NCBI RefSeq assembly: GCF_014107495.1 | Contig: NZ_CP041969.1 | Span: 4,761,501 to 4,825,500 of the forward strand | DNA from: Cohnella cholangitidis | GTDB lineage: Bacteria > Bacillota > Bacilli > Paenibacillales > Paenibacillaceae | Direction: 5' to 3' | DNA length: 64,000 nucleotides | Part shown: positions 33,901 through 43,493 of the stretch, in pieces | Numbering within the stretch: position 1 is the stretch's first letter | Layout: every line of letters starts with the position of its first letter | Position numbers and translations under genes: made by a program | Notes under the pieces: generated by a model | What the model saw: the letters and a program-made list of their open reading frames with translations, nothing else | What the model was told of the DNA's origin: nothing | The model's database searches: none

Positions 33901-36505
33901 TTACGCCGCCGGCGCCTCATATTCGATCGGCGCGTCGGACGAGATCTTGTATGCGGCATGGTCGGTAAACAGCTATACGGTTTCTTATGACGGGAACGGC
34001 AGCTCGGGGGGCAGTTCTCCGGCAGATGCCAGCCATAACTATAATACTGGCGTCACCGTGGCGGGAAGCGGAAGCTTGTTCAAGACGGGATATACGTTCG
34101 CAGGCTGGAATACGGCGGCGGACGGAACCGGAACGGGTTATGTCGAGCACGACGCATTTACGATCGGAGCCGCGAACGTTAGCCTATACGCGGTGTGGAC
34201 GATTAACAGTTACACGGTTAGCTTCGACGCAGATGGCGGCACGCCGGTAAGCGATCAGACGGTGATCTACGGCAATACGGTTTCAAAACCTGTCGATCCG
34301 GAGAAGACGGGGCACACGTTCGACGGATGGTATACGGACGAAGATTTGCTGACGCCATACGATTTCGCGGCGGCAATCGGCGATTCGGACTTTACGTTGT
34401 ATGCGAAATGGAACATCAACAGCTACACGGTCGCTTACGACGGCAACGGAAGCACCGAGGGCACTGCGCCGACAAGCGTTAGCTACGATTACAATGTCAA
34501 CGTCGCCGTTTCGGATATCGGCAACTTGGTTAAGGCCGGTCATACGTTCGCGGGATGGAACACGGCGGCTGACGGAAGCGGTACCGGCTACGACGCGGGA
34601 GATACGTTAACGATCGGAACGGCCGGCGTAACGTTATTCGCGCAGTGGACGGTTAACAGTTATTCAGTAGCTTACGACGGCAGTGGCGCTACATCCGGCA
34701 ACGTGCCAGCCGGCAGCAGCTATGACTATAACGCCAACGTTACCGTGCCTAACAATTCGGGAAATCTCGAGAAAACAGGCTATACGTTCGCGGGATGGAA
34801 TACAGCGGTTGACGGAAGCGGTACGGTATACCGCCCCGGAGAAACGTTTGCTATGGGCGCAGGCCCGGTGACGTTATTCGCGCAATGGTTAAGCAATAAC
34901 GCCTTATTATCCTTCTTGACCGTAGATGCGTCCGTTCTATCGCCAACTTTCTCGCCGACGGTTTTGAATTACGAAGTCGAATTGGATTACTTGGAGACCG
35001 AATTGAATCTCTCTTTCTCCCAAGCCGATCCGACCCAGTTCGTCTCGGTGACGGGAGCCGTCTACCAATCGGTGACGGGGGCGGTCTACCACTATCAAGC
35101 GACCGGCCTTCCGATAGGACCGACTCCGATCCGTTTCGGGGTTACCGCGCAGGACGGCACGGTTAACGCGTACACTATAATCGTGAAACGAGACTCCGGG
35201 AATAACGCGGACTTGAGCGGATTGTCGCTTTCGGGCGGATCCCTTTCTCCCGTGTTCGCGCCTGGAACGACGACTTATTCCGCCAACGTATCTAACGGAG
35301 TTTCCAGTCTAGCCGTTACGGCGATCGCTTCCGAGTCGCTGGCTTCGATCACCGTCAACGGACAGCCGGTTATTAGCGGTCAGCCTAGCGCCGCTATTCA
35401 ACTTGCCGTCGGCTCTAGCCCGATATCCGTTGAAGTAACGGCACGAGACGGGACGAAGAAGACGTATGCGGTAGATGTATACCGGGCTTCCGCCAGCGGA
35501 GGCGGGACCGGTCCGATCGCGCCGGCTCCGGGCAGTACGACATCCGAGAACGGTCAAATCGTGCTTCCGCCCGGTGAGAAGGGCGAGGTCAGCCTAGGAA
35601 ATGCGATTACGGTCTCCATCCCGGCCGGCGCTTCGGGACAAGAACTGAAAGTGTCGATAGCCGAGAGGCTGGACGCGCCAGTTCCAACCGGCTCCTCGCC
35701 GATCAGTCCGATTCTATGGATAACGAGTAACTCGACCGCGCTTTTTCTTAAGCCTGTCACGGTTGCGTTGACTTTTGATTCGGCGAAGCTGAAGGGCAAC
35801 CAAGAGGCTGTCGTATTCGCTTACGATGAAGAGAGCGCTAAATGGACGAAAGTCGAAGGTGGACGGGTAAACGGCAACCGGATCGAGGTCGATGTGAAGC
35901 GATTGCTACCGATGGTCGTCATGGCGGTAGATAAGGTAACAGAGCCATCCCCCGGCACGAAACCGGACCGAACGTTCGGCGACGTCTCCGGACATTGGGC
36001 AGCGGCAACAATCGAGCAAGCGATCGCCGCCGGAATCGTCTCCGGATATCCTAACGGAACATTTAAACCGAACCAGACGGTGACGCGTGCCGAGTTCGCC
36101 GTCCTGCTGGTCAAAGCGCTTCATCCGCAAGGAGAAGCAGCGACGCTTGAGTTCGAGGACAAGAGGAAGATCGGAACATGGGCTCGGAACGCGGTCGCAC
36201 AAGCGGTGCAAGCCGGGTGGATCAAAGGTTACAAGGATGGCAGCTTCCGTCCCGACGCGGAAATCACGCGCGCCGAGATGGCGGCTATGGTCGCTAACGC
36301 CATGGGCAAGTCGTTCGATGCCGACGCGACGACCCTTTTCGCGGACGACAAAGATATTCCGAAGTGGGCGAAAAGCGCGGCGAACGCCGTTCAGCAATCG
36401 GGTCTCATTCAAGGCAAAGGATCGGGCGAGTTCGACCCGTTCGGCAAGACGACCCGAGCGGAGGCAGTGACGGTTCTTCTGAAGCTATTGGATTCGCAGC
36501 GGTAG
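30949..36505 (+). pseudogene. Giant S-layer-anchored repeat protein, frameshifted
   Basis: Reading from the ATG at 30949 (GGGAGGGG upstream) the frame holds to residue ~580 and then ends at 32799; the adjacent frame carries on to 36505. One extra G in GGGG at 32689-32692 (inside GHTFAGW) explains the break. Removing it gives a protein of 1851 residues: signal peptide (1-37), seven propeller-like blades each with a (T/V)PYVAY-type strand (~40-365), twelve List-Bact/InlB B-type repeats with the HTFAGWNTAADGSGT core, two cadherin-like beta-sandwich domains (starting LLSFLTVDASVLSP and LSGLSLSGGSLSP), a ZU5-like segment and three C-terminal SLH domains (for example GHWAAATIEQAIAAGIVSGY) that bind wall pyruvylated polymer. 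The role is probably adhesion or glycan binding at the cell surface. Sequencing error in a repeated, G-rich region is possible. Confidence 0.88.
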
Positions 36506-36558
36506 AATGATAGAATCGAACCAACGATAGAACGATGCCGAAAAGGAGGAATCGAACG

Positions 36559-37689
36559 ATGATTCGGGTGATCGCCGTCGACGACGAGTTGCCCGCGCTG
36601 AGAAGAGCGGGAAAATTGCTGGAAACATTCGAAGGCGTGCGGGTAGACGGCTTGTTCGATAAGTCCCAAGCTTTCCTGGAGCACGCGCTAACGACGCCGG
36701 AACCGATCGATTTCGTGTTGCTGGACATGGAGATGCCCGGGATTCACGGCTTGGAGCTGGCCCGGCGGCTCCGAGATATCCGTCCGGAAATTCAGATCGT
36801 CTTCCTTACGGCTTATGAGGAATACGCCCGGGAAGCTTTCCAAGTGGAGGCTCTCGACTATTTGCTGAAACCGATCATGAAGGAAGACATGGAACGGACG
36901 CTTGGCCGGGTTGCGAAACGGAACGAGCGAGGAAATCCGTACGAGCGTACTTCCGAAAGGGGAGTATCCATTCGCAGCTTCGGCCCGTTCAACGTCGAAG
37001 ACGAGAACGGTCGGCCGATCCGGTTCCGGAATTCGAAAGGCAGGGAACTGCTCGCTTTCTTGCACGCGTACCGAGGAAGACCCGTAAGCAAAGCGCAGAT
37101 CATGGACGGCTTATGGTTCGGCCGCGATATTGATCGCACGCAGGCCAACCTGCATACAACGGTCTATCAATTACGCAAGGATCTCGAATCGTGTGGGCTG
37201 GAGAACGTGATCGAGCAGACCAAGACAGCGGGAGGCAGCTATTCCTTGCGTTGGACCGTCGCTTTCGACGACGTGGCTGCCTACGAGGAAGAGCTTCGGA
37301 AATTCAAGTCTACCGCATCGCTAACGCCGCTCATTCGCGCCGTTCGGCTCTACGGGGAAGGATACCTGGCCGGAAGCGGATACGTGTGGGCTGCCCCGCG
37401 CCAAGCCGAACTGGAACTCGGCTTCGTCGAGCTGCTGGAAGTAATGGTGGATGCTTATGTCGGGCAACAGCGCTACGAGATCGCCTTGAACCCGATGCAT
37501 AAATGGTCGCAACTGCTGCCGCTAAGCGGCCGGCTTCATGCGAAGATGATCGCGCTCCTGCTTCTCATGAATCGGGAAAAGGATGCCTTCGCCTACCATG
37601 AACTCGCGTTGGAGCTCATGGATCAAACGAACGAAGCATCCGAATTGAATTACGGAAGGATCTCGGCGAATCCCGCCGCGATGTTCTAA
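36559..37689 (+). CDS. Response regulator with receiver, HTH and BTAD (SARP-like) domains
   Basis: 376 residues from the ATG at 36559 (AAAAGGAGGA eight bases upstream; the ATG at 36535 would leave no ribosome site). Receiver at 1-120: VIAVDDE, phospho-acceptor in LLDMEMPG, and DYLLKPI with the conserved Lys. Then an OmpR-like winged helix (about 140-235, NLHTTVYQLRKDLE) and a bacterial transcriptional activation domain with TPR-like helices (about 240-370). Such REC-BTAD regulators in Paenibacillaceae pair with 7TMR-DISM hybrid kinases, and one lies 6 kb upstream beyond the S-layer gene, so the three may form one signalling and surface unit. Confidence 0.9.
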   Translation: MIRVIAVDDELPALRRAGKLLETFEGVRVDGLFDKSQAFLEHALTTPEPIDFVLLDMEMPGIHGLELARRLRDIRPEIQIVFLTAYEEYAREAFQVEALDYLLKPIMKEDMERTLGRVAKRNERGNPYERTSERGVSIRSFGPFNVEDENGRPIRFRNSKGRELLAFLHAYRGRPVSKAQIMDGLWFGRDIDRTQANLHTTVYQLRKDLESCGLENVIEQTKTAGGSYSLRWTVAFDDVAAYEEELRKFKSTASLTPLIRAVRLYGEGYLAGSGYVWAAPRQAELELGFVELLEVMVDAYVGQQRYEIALNPMHKWSQLLPLSGRLHAKMIALLLLMNREKDAFAYHELALELMDQTNEASELNYGRISANPAAMF

Positions 37690-37692
37690 TGC

Positions 37693-37719
37693 AATCCCGC
37701 CGACGCGGGGTTGTTTTTT
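37693..37719 (+). terminator. Terminator after the REC-BTAD regulator
   Basis: AATCCCGC pairs with GCGGGGTT (one T-G pair) around CGAC, followed by GTTTTTT. Confidence 0.85.
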
Positions 37720-37726
37720 CGCGGGC

Positions 37727-38335
37727 TTAAGCGTATTTGATCTCGATAGGCACTATGCTCGCTTGTTGCGGATACCATTTGGGAATTCCGAACTTTTTCA
37801 TGTAGCCGAGCACGTTTAAGTCGTTTTCCACGCTTTGCTCCTCGTTCATCTTCTCGAGCAGTTTCCAGCATGCATAAACATCGTTAAGCGAACGATGCGC
37901 TCCTTCAAGCGCGATGCCGTAGCGGTTGCACATTTCTTGCAGGTTATGGGGATATGTATGTCTTGCTCGCGCGATCGTCAGCGTATCCAAGAAAGAGTTG
38001 TTAAAGGAACGGTTAGCTAGCCTAAGCAGCGTATGGTGCAGGAAACTCAGGTCGAACATGGCGTTATGGGCGACGATGACGCTGTCTCCGATTATCCGGT
38101 TCAGGATGCGGAAAGCCGTTTCCTCGTCCATGCCGTTTACGAGATCGGATGACGTTATTCCGGTGATCTCCGTTATTTTGGGCGGAAGCTTTCCGTCGAA
38201 ACGGACGAGCGTCTGAAACTGGCTGACGATCTCTCCTCCATAGCAGCGAATAGCCGCCATCTCGATGACGCGGTCGCGGGATGGTTCGAGTCCGCTAGTC
38301 TCGAAGTCTAGCACGGTGATATTGTCTAGTTTCAC
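37727..38335 (-). CDS. DEDDh 3'-5' exonuclease (DnaQ/PolC-type)
   Basis: 202 residues with the DnaQ-family exonuclease motifs: ExoI LDFETSGLEP (Asp, Glu), ExoII AHNAMFDLSFL (Asp) and ExoIII-epsilon HRSLNDVYAC (His, Asp). Such free-standing proteins degrade single-stranded DNA or RNA 3'-5' with two metal ions and may serve in proofreading or repair. The C-terminal ~40 residues lie outside the nuclease fold. It converges on the preceding regulator gene, with the terminator between them. Confidence 0.9.
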   Translation of the reverse strand: MKLDNITVLDFETSGLEPSRDRVIEMAAIRCYGGEIVSQFQTLVRFDGKLPPKITEITGITSSDLVNGMDEETAFRILNRIIGDSVIVAHNAMFDLSFLHHTLLRLANRSFNNSFLDTLTIARARHTYPHNLQEMCNRYGIALEGAHRSLNDVYACWKLLEKMNEEQSVENDLNVLGYMKKFGIPKWYPQQASIVPIEIKYA

Positions 38336-38437
38336 AGCAGGGCCTCCTCTAACGATTGCTTAAACCAATGAATATACCTTACCATATTGGCTCTATGAAA
38401 ATCCTATTTTTAGCGGAAGAAAGGGAGATTTTAGTCG

Positions 38438-38483
38438 AAAAAAAGGGGCGCTGAATCTGAATACGACCAGATAACAGCGCCTC
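38438..38483 (-). terminator. Terminator of the uracil permease gene
   Basis: On the minus strand, GAGGCGCTG and CAGCGCCCC pair, with an inner TCTG/CAGA extension in the loop, followed by seven T. Confidence 0.88.
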
Positions 38484-38518
38484 TTGGCTAATTACGAATA
38501 CTCGTTATTACGAGCAGT

Positions 38519-39820
38519 TTAGTGTTTGGCATCGGACTCTTCGTTGTCGTTAGACAGCTTCGTGATCTCGAACAGCTTGAACAACAGGCTGAATACGATC
38601 GCGACAACCGTCGCCAGCGCCATTCCCGACAAAGAGAAGTCGCCGGCAGTTACTTTAACGCCGCTTAAACCCGTTACGAGTACGATCGTGGTCAGGAACA
38701 GGTTAGTCGGCTTGCCGTAGTCTACTTTCGATTCGACCAGCATTCGGAAGCCGGAAGCCGCGATGACGCCGAACAGCAGCAACGATACGCCGCCCATTAC
38801 CGCAACCGGGATGTTGGCGATCAGCGCCGAGAATTTACCGAGGAACGACAGCACGATCGCGAAGACGGCCGCGCCGCCGATGACGAAGGTGGAATACACG
38901 CGCGTGATGGCAAGAACTCCGATATTTTCCCCGTATGTCGTATTCGGCGTAGAACCGACGAAACCGGAGATCATCGTCGAAATTCCGTTCCCCAGCATCG
39001 AACGGTGAAGTCCCGGATCTTTGGACAAATCCTTATTGACGATATTTCCCGTGACGATAAGGTGTCCGATATGCTCGGCGACGACGACGAGCGAGGCGGG
39101 AATGATCATGATGATCGCGGTCCATTCGAATACGGGAGTCGTGAAGGTGGGCGTATCGATCCAATCGGATTTGTCCAAGAAACCGAATTTTACCATTCCC
39201 ATTAAGTAAGCGACTACGTATCCGGTAATGATTCCGACGAGAATCGGGATAATTCGCATGAAACCTCTAAAGATGACATTGCCTAGAATCGTAACGAGCA
39301 TGGTTATAATCGACAGAATGATGGTATTCCGGTCAGGCGTCCAATCCGCAGCGCCGGAAGGAGCGATCCAGCCCGCCATCCCGGCAGCTACCGGGATCAG
39401 TTCCAATCCGATAACCGCTACGATCGCGCCCATGGCTGCAGGAGGAAATACGACGTTAATCCAGTTGGTGCCCGCGTATTGGATAATGATCGCCAGAATG
39501 GTAAATATCAAGCCTGTAATAATAAATCCGCCTAGCGCCGCGGCATAGCCGTCGCTCTCCGAGGCATAATTGCCGATGACCGTTCCCGCGGGAGCGATGA
39601 AGGCGAAGCTTGAGCCAAGATAAGCCGGAATTTTGCCTTTGCAGATCAACAGATAGAGCAGAGTGCCGATCCCGTTCATCAACAGGCAAACCGCCGGATC
39701 CACGCCAAGCAAATTCGGAACGAGCACCGTCGAGCCGAACATGGCGAACAAATGCTGAAGGCTCAATGTAATGCTTTGTCCGATGGGGGGTCTTTCGTGA
39801 ACCCCGATTTCACGTTTCAT
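38519..39820 (-). CDS. uraA: Uracil/xanthine permease (UraA/PyrP, NCS2 family)
   Basis: 433 residues, close to Bacillus PyrP (435). About fourteen hydrophobic segments; the N-terminal LSLQHLFAMFGSTVLVP and the central VVAEHIGHL, which carries the conserved Glu of the substrate site, and GFVGSTPNTTYGENIG are NCS2 signatures. It imports uracil by proton symport. The ATG at 39820 is preferred: GGAGG lies ten bases upstream and the family begins here; the longer frame has no ribosome site. It is alone in its transcript (own promoter and terminator). I see no PyrR-type attenuator in the 50-base leader, which is too short. Confidence 0.95.
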   Translation of the reverse strand: MKREIGVHERPPIGQSITLSLQHLFAMFGSTVLVPNLLGVDPAVCLLMNGIGTLLYLLICKGKIPAYLGSSFAFIAPAGTVIGNYASESDGYAAALGGFIITGLIFTILAIIIQYAGTNWINVVFPPAAMGAIVAVIGLELIPVAAGMAGWIAPSGAADWTPDRNTIILSIITMLVTILGNVIFRGFMRIIPILVGIITGYVVAYLMGMVKFGFLDKSDWIDTPTFTTPVFEWTAIIMIIPASLVVVAEHIGHLIVTGNIVNKDLSKDPGLHRSMLGNGISTMISGFVGSTPNTTYGENIGVLAITRVYSTFVIGGAAVFAIVLSFLGKFSALIANIPVAVMGGVSLLLFGVIAASGFRMLVESKVDYGKPTNLFLTTIVLVTGLSGVKVTAGDFSLSGMALATVVAIVFSLLFKLFEITKLSNDNEESDAKH

Positions 39821-39870
39821 GTGATGTTTTCCTCCAACTAGTCGACTTATTTTCGTCAATTTCCTTGTTG

Positions 39871-39899
39871 ATTCTACATAGTCCCCTAACATTTGACAA
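39871..39899 (-). promoter_or_regulatory. Promoter of the uracil permease gene
   Basis: On the minus strand TTGTCA (39899-39894), 17 bases, TAGAAT (39876-39871), about 50 bases upstream of the start codon. Confidence 0.75.
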
Positions 39900-40083
39900 G
39901 CGCTTTCTTCGAATTAGCGAAAGGGTTATCTCCGTTTGCCCGAACAGAGGAAAGTATTAGAAGTATGCTATAATGAAAAAATCATATTCACCGGCCGCTA
40001 AGCAACGCCGCAGCTACTGCTCTTTCGCTTATTATGGGATATAATAAGGAACAGCGAGCTTTATAGTCATGAGGAGGATTACC

Positions 40084-40734
40084 TTGAACCAAACGATTAC
40101 GATCAATAAAAAAGAAGTAGCCGTCACCTTCACCAACTACTTCGACTCCGAACTCGGCGAGTTCTTGTTTAAACAGGTGATGTGCGACGTTTATATGCCA
40201 GGCAACGAAGTGGTGCCGATCGATATCGAGAAAGAGCAAATCAGACGCGTTATCGAAGGGTTCAAGAAACGGAAAGAACTTCACGACGAGATTCCGAAAG
40301 AGAATATCCGCGGAAAGTCTTATTACGTTATTAATTCAAGAATGCGCTACGACTTGGATTGGATGAAAGGCAACAAACCTCCGAAACCGATGTCGCTGGC
40401 GGAGCACGAGAAGCTTAAGGCGGACGAAGCGCGGGGAATCAAGCGTCCGGCGGTCGTCGAACAACCGGAAGAAACGCCGGAACCGGAGGCGACGGTTCAA
40501 GAGCAGCCCAAAGCTCCCGAATATACCGACAACCGGAGAAAATATTTGCTTTCCAAGGGATTCAAGCATAATCTGCTGACGAATAACTGGGAAGCCAAAG
40601 ATATTCGCTTTCCCGACTCGAAGATCGACAAGGTTTCCTCCGACGAAGAGTTCGAAGAAGGAATGAACCGGTTATTGGATGCATCGTACCAGAATCACTT
40701 GAAGCGCAGAGCTCAATCCAAACCCAAAGCGTAA
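40084..40734 (+). CDS. Unknown protein with charged, proline-rich linker
   Basis: 216 residues from a TTG at 40084, six bases after GAGGAGG (the ATG at 40069 would precede the ribosome site). The first ~100 residues form a compact part (ITINKKEVAVTFTNYFDSELGEFLFK and RGKSYYVINSRMRYDLDWMKG). A Glu/Pro-rich linker follows (about 110-150), then a short C-terminal domain (YLLSKGFKHNLLTNNWEAKD). No membrane segment and no motif I recognise. It is flanked by its own perfect terminator, so it is probably monocistronic. Confidence 0.75.
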   Translation: MNQTITINKKEVAVTFTNYFDSELGEFLFKQVMCDVYMPGNEVVPIDIEKEQIRRVIEGFKKRKELHDEIPKENIRGKSYYVINSRMRYDLDWMKGNKPPKPMSLAEHEKLKADEARGIKRPAVVEQPEETPEPEATVQEQPKAPEYTDNRRKYLLSKGFKHNLLTNNWEAKDIRFPDSKIDKVSSDEEFEEGMNRLLDASYQNHLKRRAQSKPKA

Positions 40735-40737
40735 ATT

Positions 40738-40774
40738 AAACCGTTCTCTTAGCCGGCTAAGAGAACGGTTTTTG
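40738..40774 (+). terminator. Terminator after the unknown gene
   Basis: AAACCGTTCTCTTAGCC and its exact complement GGCTAAGAGAACGGTTT form a perfect palindromic stem running into TTTTTG. Confidence 0.9.
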
Positions 40775-40880
40775 TTTTCCTGAGCCTCGTATCGACGATC
40801 ACGTATTCTTGTAGACGCGGCGGATGATTCAAGGTATTATCTATCAGGTGCGCTACAGCAGCTAGAGAAGGAGTGCGGAT

Positions 40881-42302
40881 ATGTTAACCCGATTACGAAC
40901 GACATGGTTTTCTAACATACGAGCGGACGTGTTGGCCGGAATCACCACGGTTCTGGCCTTGATCCCCGATTCCCTTGCGTTCGCGTTCATCGCGGGCGTG
41001 AACCCGATGGTCAGCATTTACTCGACGATAAGCATTCTTGTGCTGATCTCGATCTTCGGCGGCAGGCCGGCGATGGTGTCTTCCACGGCAGGTTCAATGG
41101 CTGTACTCATGACCGCTCTTGTCGCCCAACACGGAATAGAGTACTTGTTCGCGGCGACCATCCTGACAGGTATCCTCCAATTAGCTATGGGGCTGTTAAA
41201 GTTGGGCAGATGGATGAGCTTCGTTCCGCATTCGGTCATTACGGGATTTATTAACTCGCTGGCGATTCTTATATTTATTTCTCAGTTGCGCTATTTCGAA
41301 GGCCAATCGTGGCTTATGTACGCAATGGTCGTGGCGACTCTGGCCATCATTTATATTTTGCCGAAGTTTACTAAGGCAGTCCCGTCTCCGCTTATCGCGG
41401 TCGGGTTTATGACGCTGATCGTCTTTTTCGTGAATATGAACTTAAATACGGTTGGCGACCTGGCCACGATCGAGCCTGCGATTCCTTTCTTGCACATCCC
41501 GAACATCCCATTCACATGGGATACGCTGTGGATTTTGTTGCCGACGGCTTTCTCGCTTGCCGTCGTCGGCTACTCGGAGACGCTTCTTACTCAAACGATC
41601 ATCGACGAGATGACGGAAGAGAAGACTAGCAAGGATAAGGAAATGAAGGGACAAGGAATCGCGAACGCGGTGACGGGTTTCTTCGGGGGAATGGCCGGCT
41701 GCGCGCTTATCGCGGAATCCGCCATCAACGTCAAAGTCGGGGGAAGAGGCAGGCTGTCCACTTTAGTTGCGGGATTGGTTTTGTTCCTTCTCGTATTCGT
41801 GCTGGACGACGTTCTGAATAGCATTCCGATCGCCGCGCTCGTAGGGGTGATGATGATGGTATGCATCGAGATATTCGATTGGAACTATTTCCGCAACCTT
41901 CGCAGCAAACCGTTGGCCCATACCCTGATCATGCTCGTTACGGTAGCGATCGTACTTATCACCCACGATCTGGCTGTCGGCGTTATAGCTGGCGTCCTCC
42001 TTAGCGTACTAGTCTATGCCTATCGTTCGGCTACCCAATTGAACATTCAGGAAGAACGGAACGGCGACGAGAAGGTGTACCGCGTACGCGGCCAATTGTT
42101 CTTCGTCTCGAGCGACGCGTTGCTCGATCGGATCGATTTTAACGACGATTCCGATAAAGTGTGCATCGACCTAACGGCTTCCCACGTTTGGGATCATACA
42201 GCTTCGAAGACGTTGGATAAGATCGTCCTGCGGCTTCGTGACAAAGGAAAGATAGTCCGCGTTTTGCGCCAACTCCCCGACGGCCAATCGCGAACCGCAT
42301 GA
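40881..42302 (+). CDS. SulP-family anion transporter with STAS domain
   Basis: 473 residues: about twelve membrane segments (ADVLAGITTVLALIPDSLAFA is the SulP entry motif) and a C-terminal STAS domain (about 385-460, RGQLFFVSSDALLDRIDF). SulP proteins move sulfate, bicarbonate or other anions. This 470-residue subtype is common in Firmicutes and is often annotated as sulfate permease, but the substrate is not proven. AGAAGGAG precedes the ATG at 40881. Alone in its transcript as far as I can see. Confidence 0.92.
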   Translation: MLTRLRTTWFSNIRADVLAGITTVLALIPDSLAFAFIAGVNPMVSIYSTISILVLISIFGGRPAMVSSTAGSMAVLMTALVAQHGIEYLFAATILTGILQLAMGLLKLGRWMSFVPHSVITGFINSLAILIFISQLRYFEGQSWLMYAMVVATLAIIYILPKFTKAVPSPLIAVGFMTLIVFFVNMNLNTVGDLATIEPAIPFLHIPNIPFTWDTLWILLPTAFSLAVVGYSETLLTQTIIDEMTEEKTSKDKEMKGQGIANAVTGFFGGMAGCALIAESAINVKVGGRGRLSTLVAGLVLFLLVFVLDDVLNSIPIAALVGVMMMVCIEIFDWNYFRNLRSKPLAHTLIMLVTVAIVLITHDLAVGVIAGVLLSVLVYAYRSATQLNIQEERNGDEKVYRVRGQLFFVSSDALLDRIDFNDDSDKVCIDLTASHVWDHTASKTLDKIVLRLRDKGKIVRVLRQLPDGQSRTA

Positions 42303-42421
42303 AACCGGGATTCGACGGTTGTCTTCCCGCGCCGAGAGAGTAAACTTGCATAAGCTAGGCACCTCTTGCGTTTCTTCCTAATAGTGTATGGGTGAGAGAC
42401 GATGAGAGGGAGCGCGTGCCG

Positions 42422-43225
42422 ATGAGCGGATATAATAACCGTACGGCCATTTTTTTGGCGGCCGTATGCAGCCAAACTTATGCGCATTTCAATAATCCGA
42501 GCGGGAAGTTCGTTATTCCGAAGTCTTACGAGCTCGTTACGGACATACGGGCGAGATCGTTGACCGGAGCGGCGGAGAAATTCGGATTCATTCTTCAATC
42601 CGACAGTCACGTGATCGTGGCTTTTCGGGGAACGAGCACGACGACCGATTGGATCTCGGACGCGATGGCGAGCCAAGCGAAGTTCAAATGCGTGAACCAT
42701 TCGGGCTATAGCCATCGGGGATTCTCGAAAATCTATTATTCTGCGAGGGAAACGGTATTGTCGGCCATAAGCGGTCTTTCCGCGGATAAATCCTTATTCG
42801 TTACGGGACATAGTTTGGGAGGGGCTTTGGCGACTTTATGCGCATTGGACGTAGCCGCGAATTCCTTTTACGATCATCCGGTCGTCTATACGTTCGCCTC
42901 TCCAAGGGTTGGCGATCCAACGTTCGCGAAGGAGTACGGCAAAAGAGTAAACGATAGCTTCCGGATTCAGAACCGGTTCGATGTCGTAACGCATTTGCCC
43001 CCTCCGTCTTACAAACCTCCAAGGCGGGAGAAGACGTTTATCTACGAACACGTTAGCAAAGCAGAGACGCTAAGCTTCCATAACGGATCGGTTCCCGGCA
43101 ACCATGTCATCGGCAGCTATTACGAGGAACTGGCCAAGAGAGATCCGCGGTTTGCGGAACAGCTCGGCAAGCGGAATCCCGGACTTTGTCCTGAGCCTTC
43201 GAGGTACGGCTTTGACAAGCGTTAA
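42422..43225 (+). CDS. Class 3 lipase-like alpha/beta hydrolase
   Basis: 267 residues with the lipase class 3 fold: VIVAFRGTSTTTDWISD (oxyanion region), the nucleophile elbow VTGHSLGGALAT, then YTFASPRVGDPTF and the late Asp and His (RFDVVTH, GNHVIGSYY). No signal peptide, so it acts in the cytoplasm or leaves by another route. The start at 42422 follows GAGAGGGAGCG; a GTG at 42392 would add ten residues. The substrate (triglyceride, phospholipid or polyester) is unknown. Confidence 0.88.
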   Translation: MSGYNNRTAIFLAAVCSQTYAHFNNPSGKFVIPKSYELVTDIRARSLTGAAEKFGFILQSDSHVIVAFRGTSTTTDWISDAMASQAKFKCVNHSGYSHRGFSKIYYSARETVLSAISGLSADKSLFVTGHSLGGALATLCALDVAANSFYDHPVVYTFASPRVGDPTFAKEYGKRVNDSFRIQNRFDVVTHLPPPSYKPPRREKTFIYEHVSKAETLSFHNGSVPGNHVIGSYYEELAKRDPRFAEQLGKRNPGLCPEPSRYGFDKR

Positions 43226-43259
43226 CCTTCGAATAGACATCGACACGACAGTCGGATAG

Positions 43260-43297
43260 AACCGCGTTTCCGGAATACCGGGAACGCGGTTTTTTTG
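43260..43297 (+). terminator. Terminator after the lipase gene
   Basis: AACCGCGTT-t-CCGG and CCGG-g-AACGCGGTT pair around AATA, followed by seven T. Confidence 0.9.
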
Positions 43298-43439
43298 CGT
43301 TGGCAGGGGTTCGTTCATTCATTGAGCGCGAGCAAAGGTATTCATGGCTCGCCATCGCTAGTGGCGATAATCCGCAGACTTCCAATATGAAATAAGAAAT
43401 AATGAACATAGACTGCCCTTATTAATGAAAATTTTTCTC

Positions 43440-43476
43440 TTTACATTGATTTAATTCCGAGTTATTCTATTGGATA
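43440..43476 (+). promoter_or_regulatory. Promoter of the sulfur island LysR gene with CC-N13-GG element
   Basis: TTTACA (43440-43445), 17 bases, TATTCT (43463-43468). An ATTCC-N13-GGATA element (43454-43476) overlaps the -10 box. A related element lies at the sulfonate-type ABC promoter (55074-55096). Confidence 0.5.
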
Positions 43477-43493
43477 AATAATTAGATAAAAAG

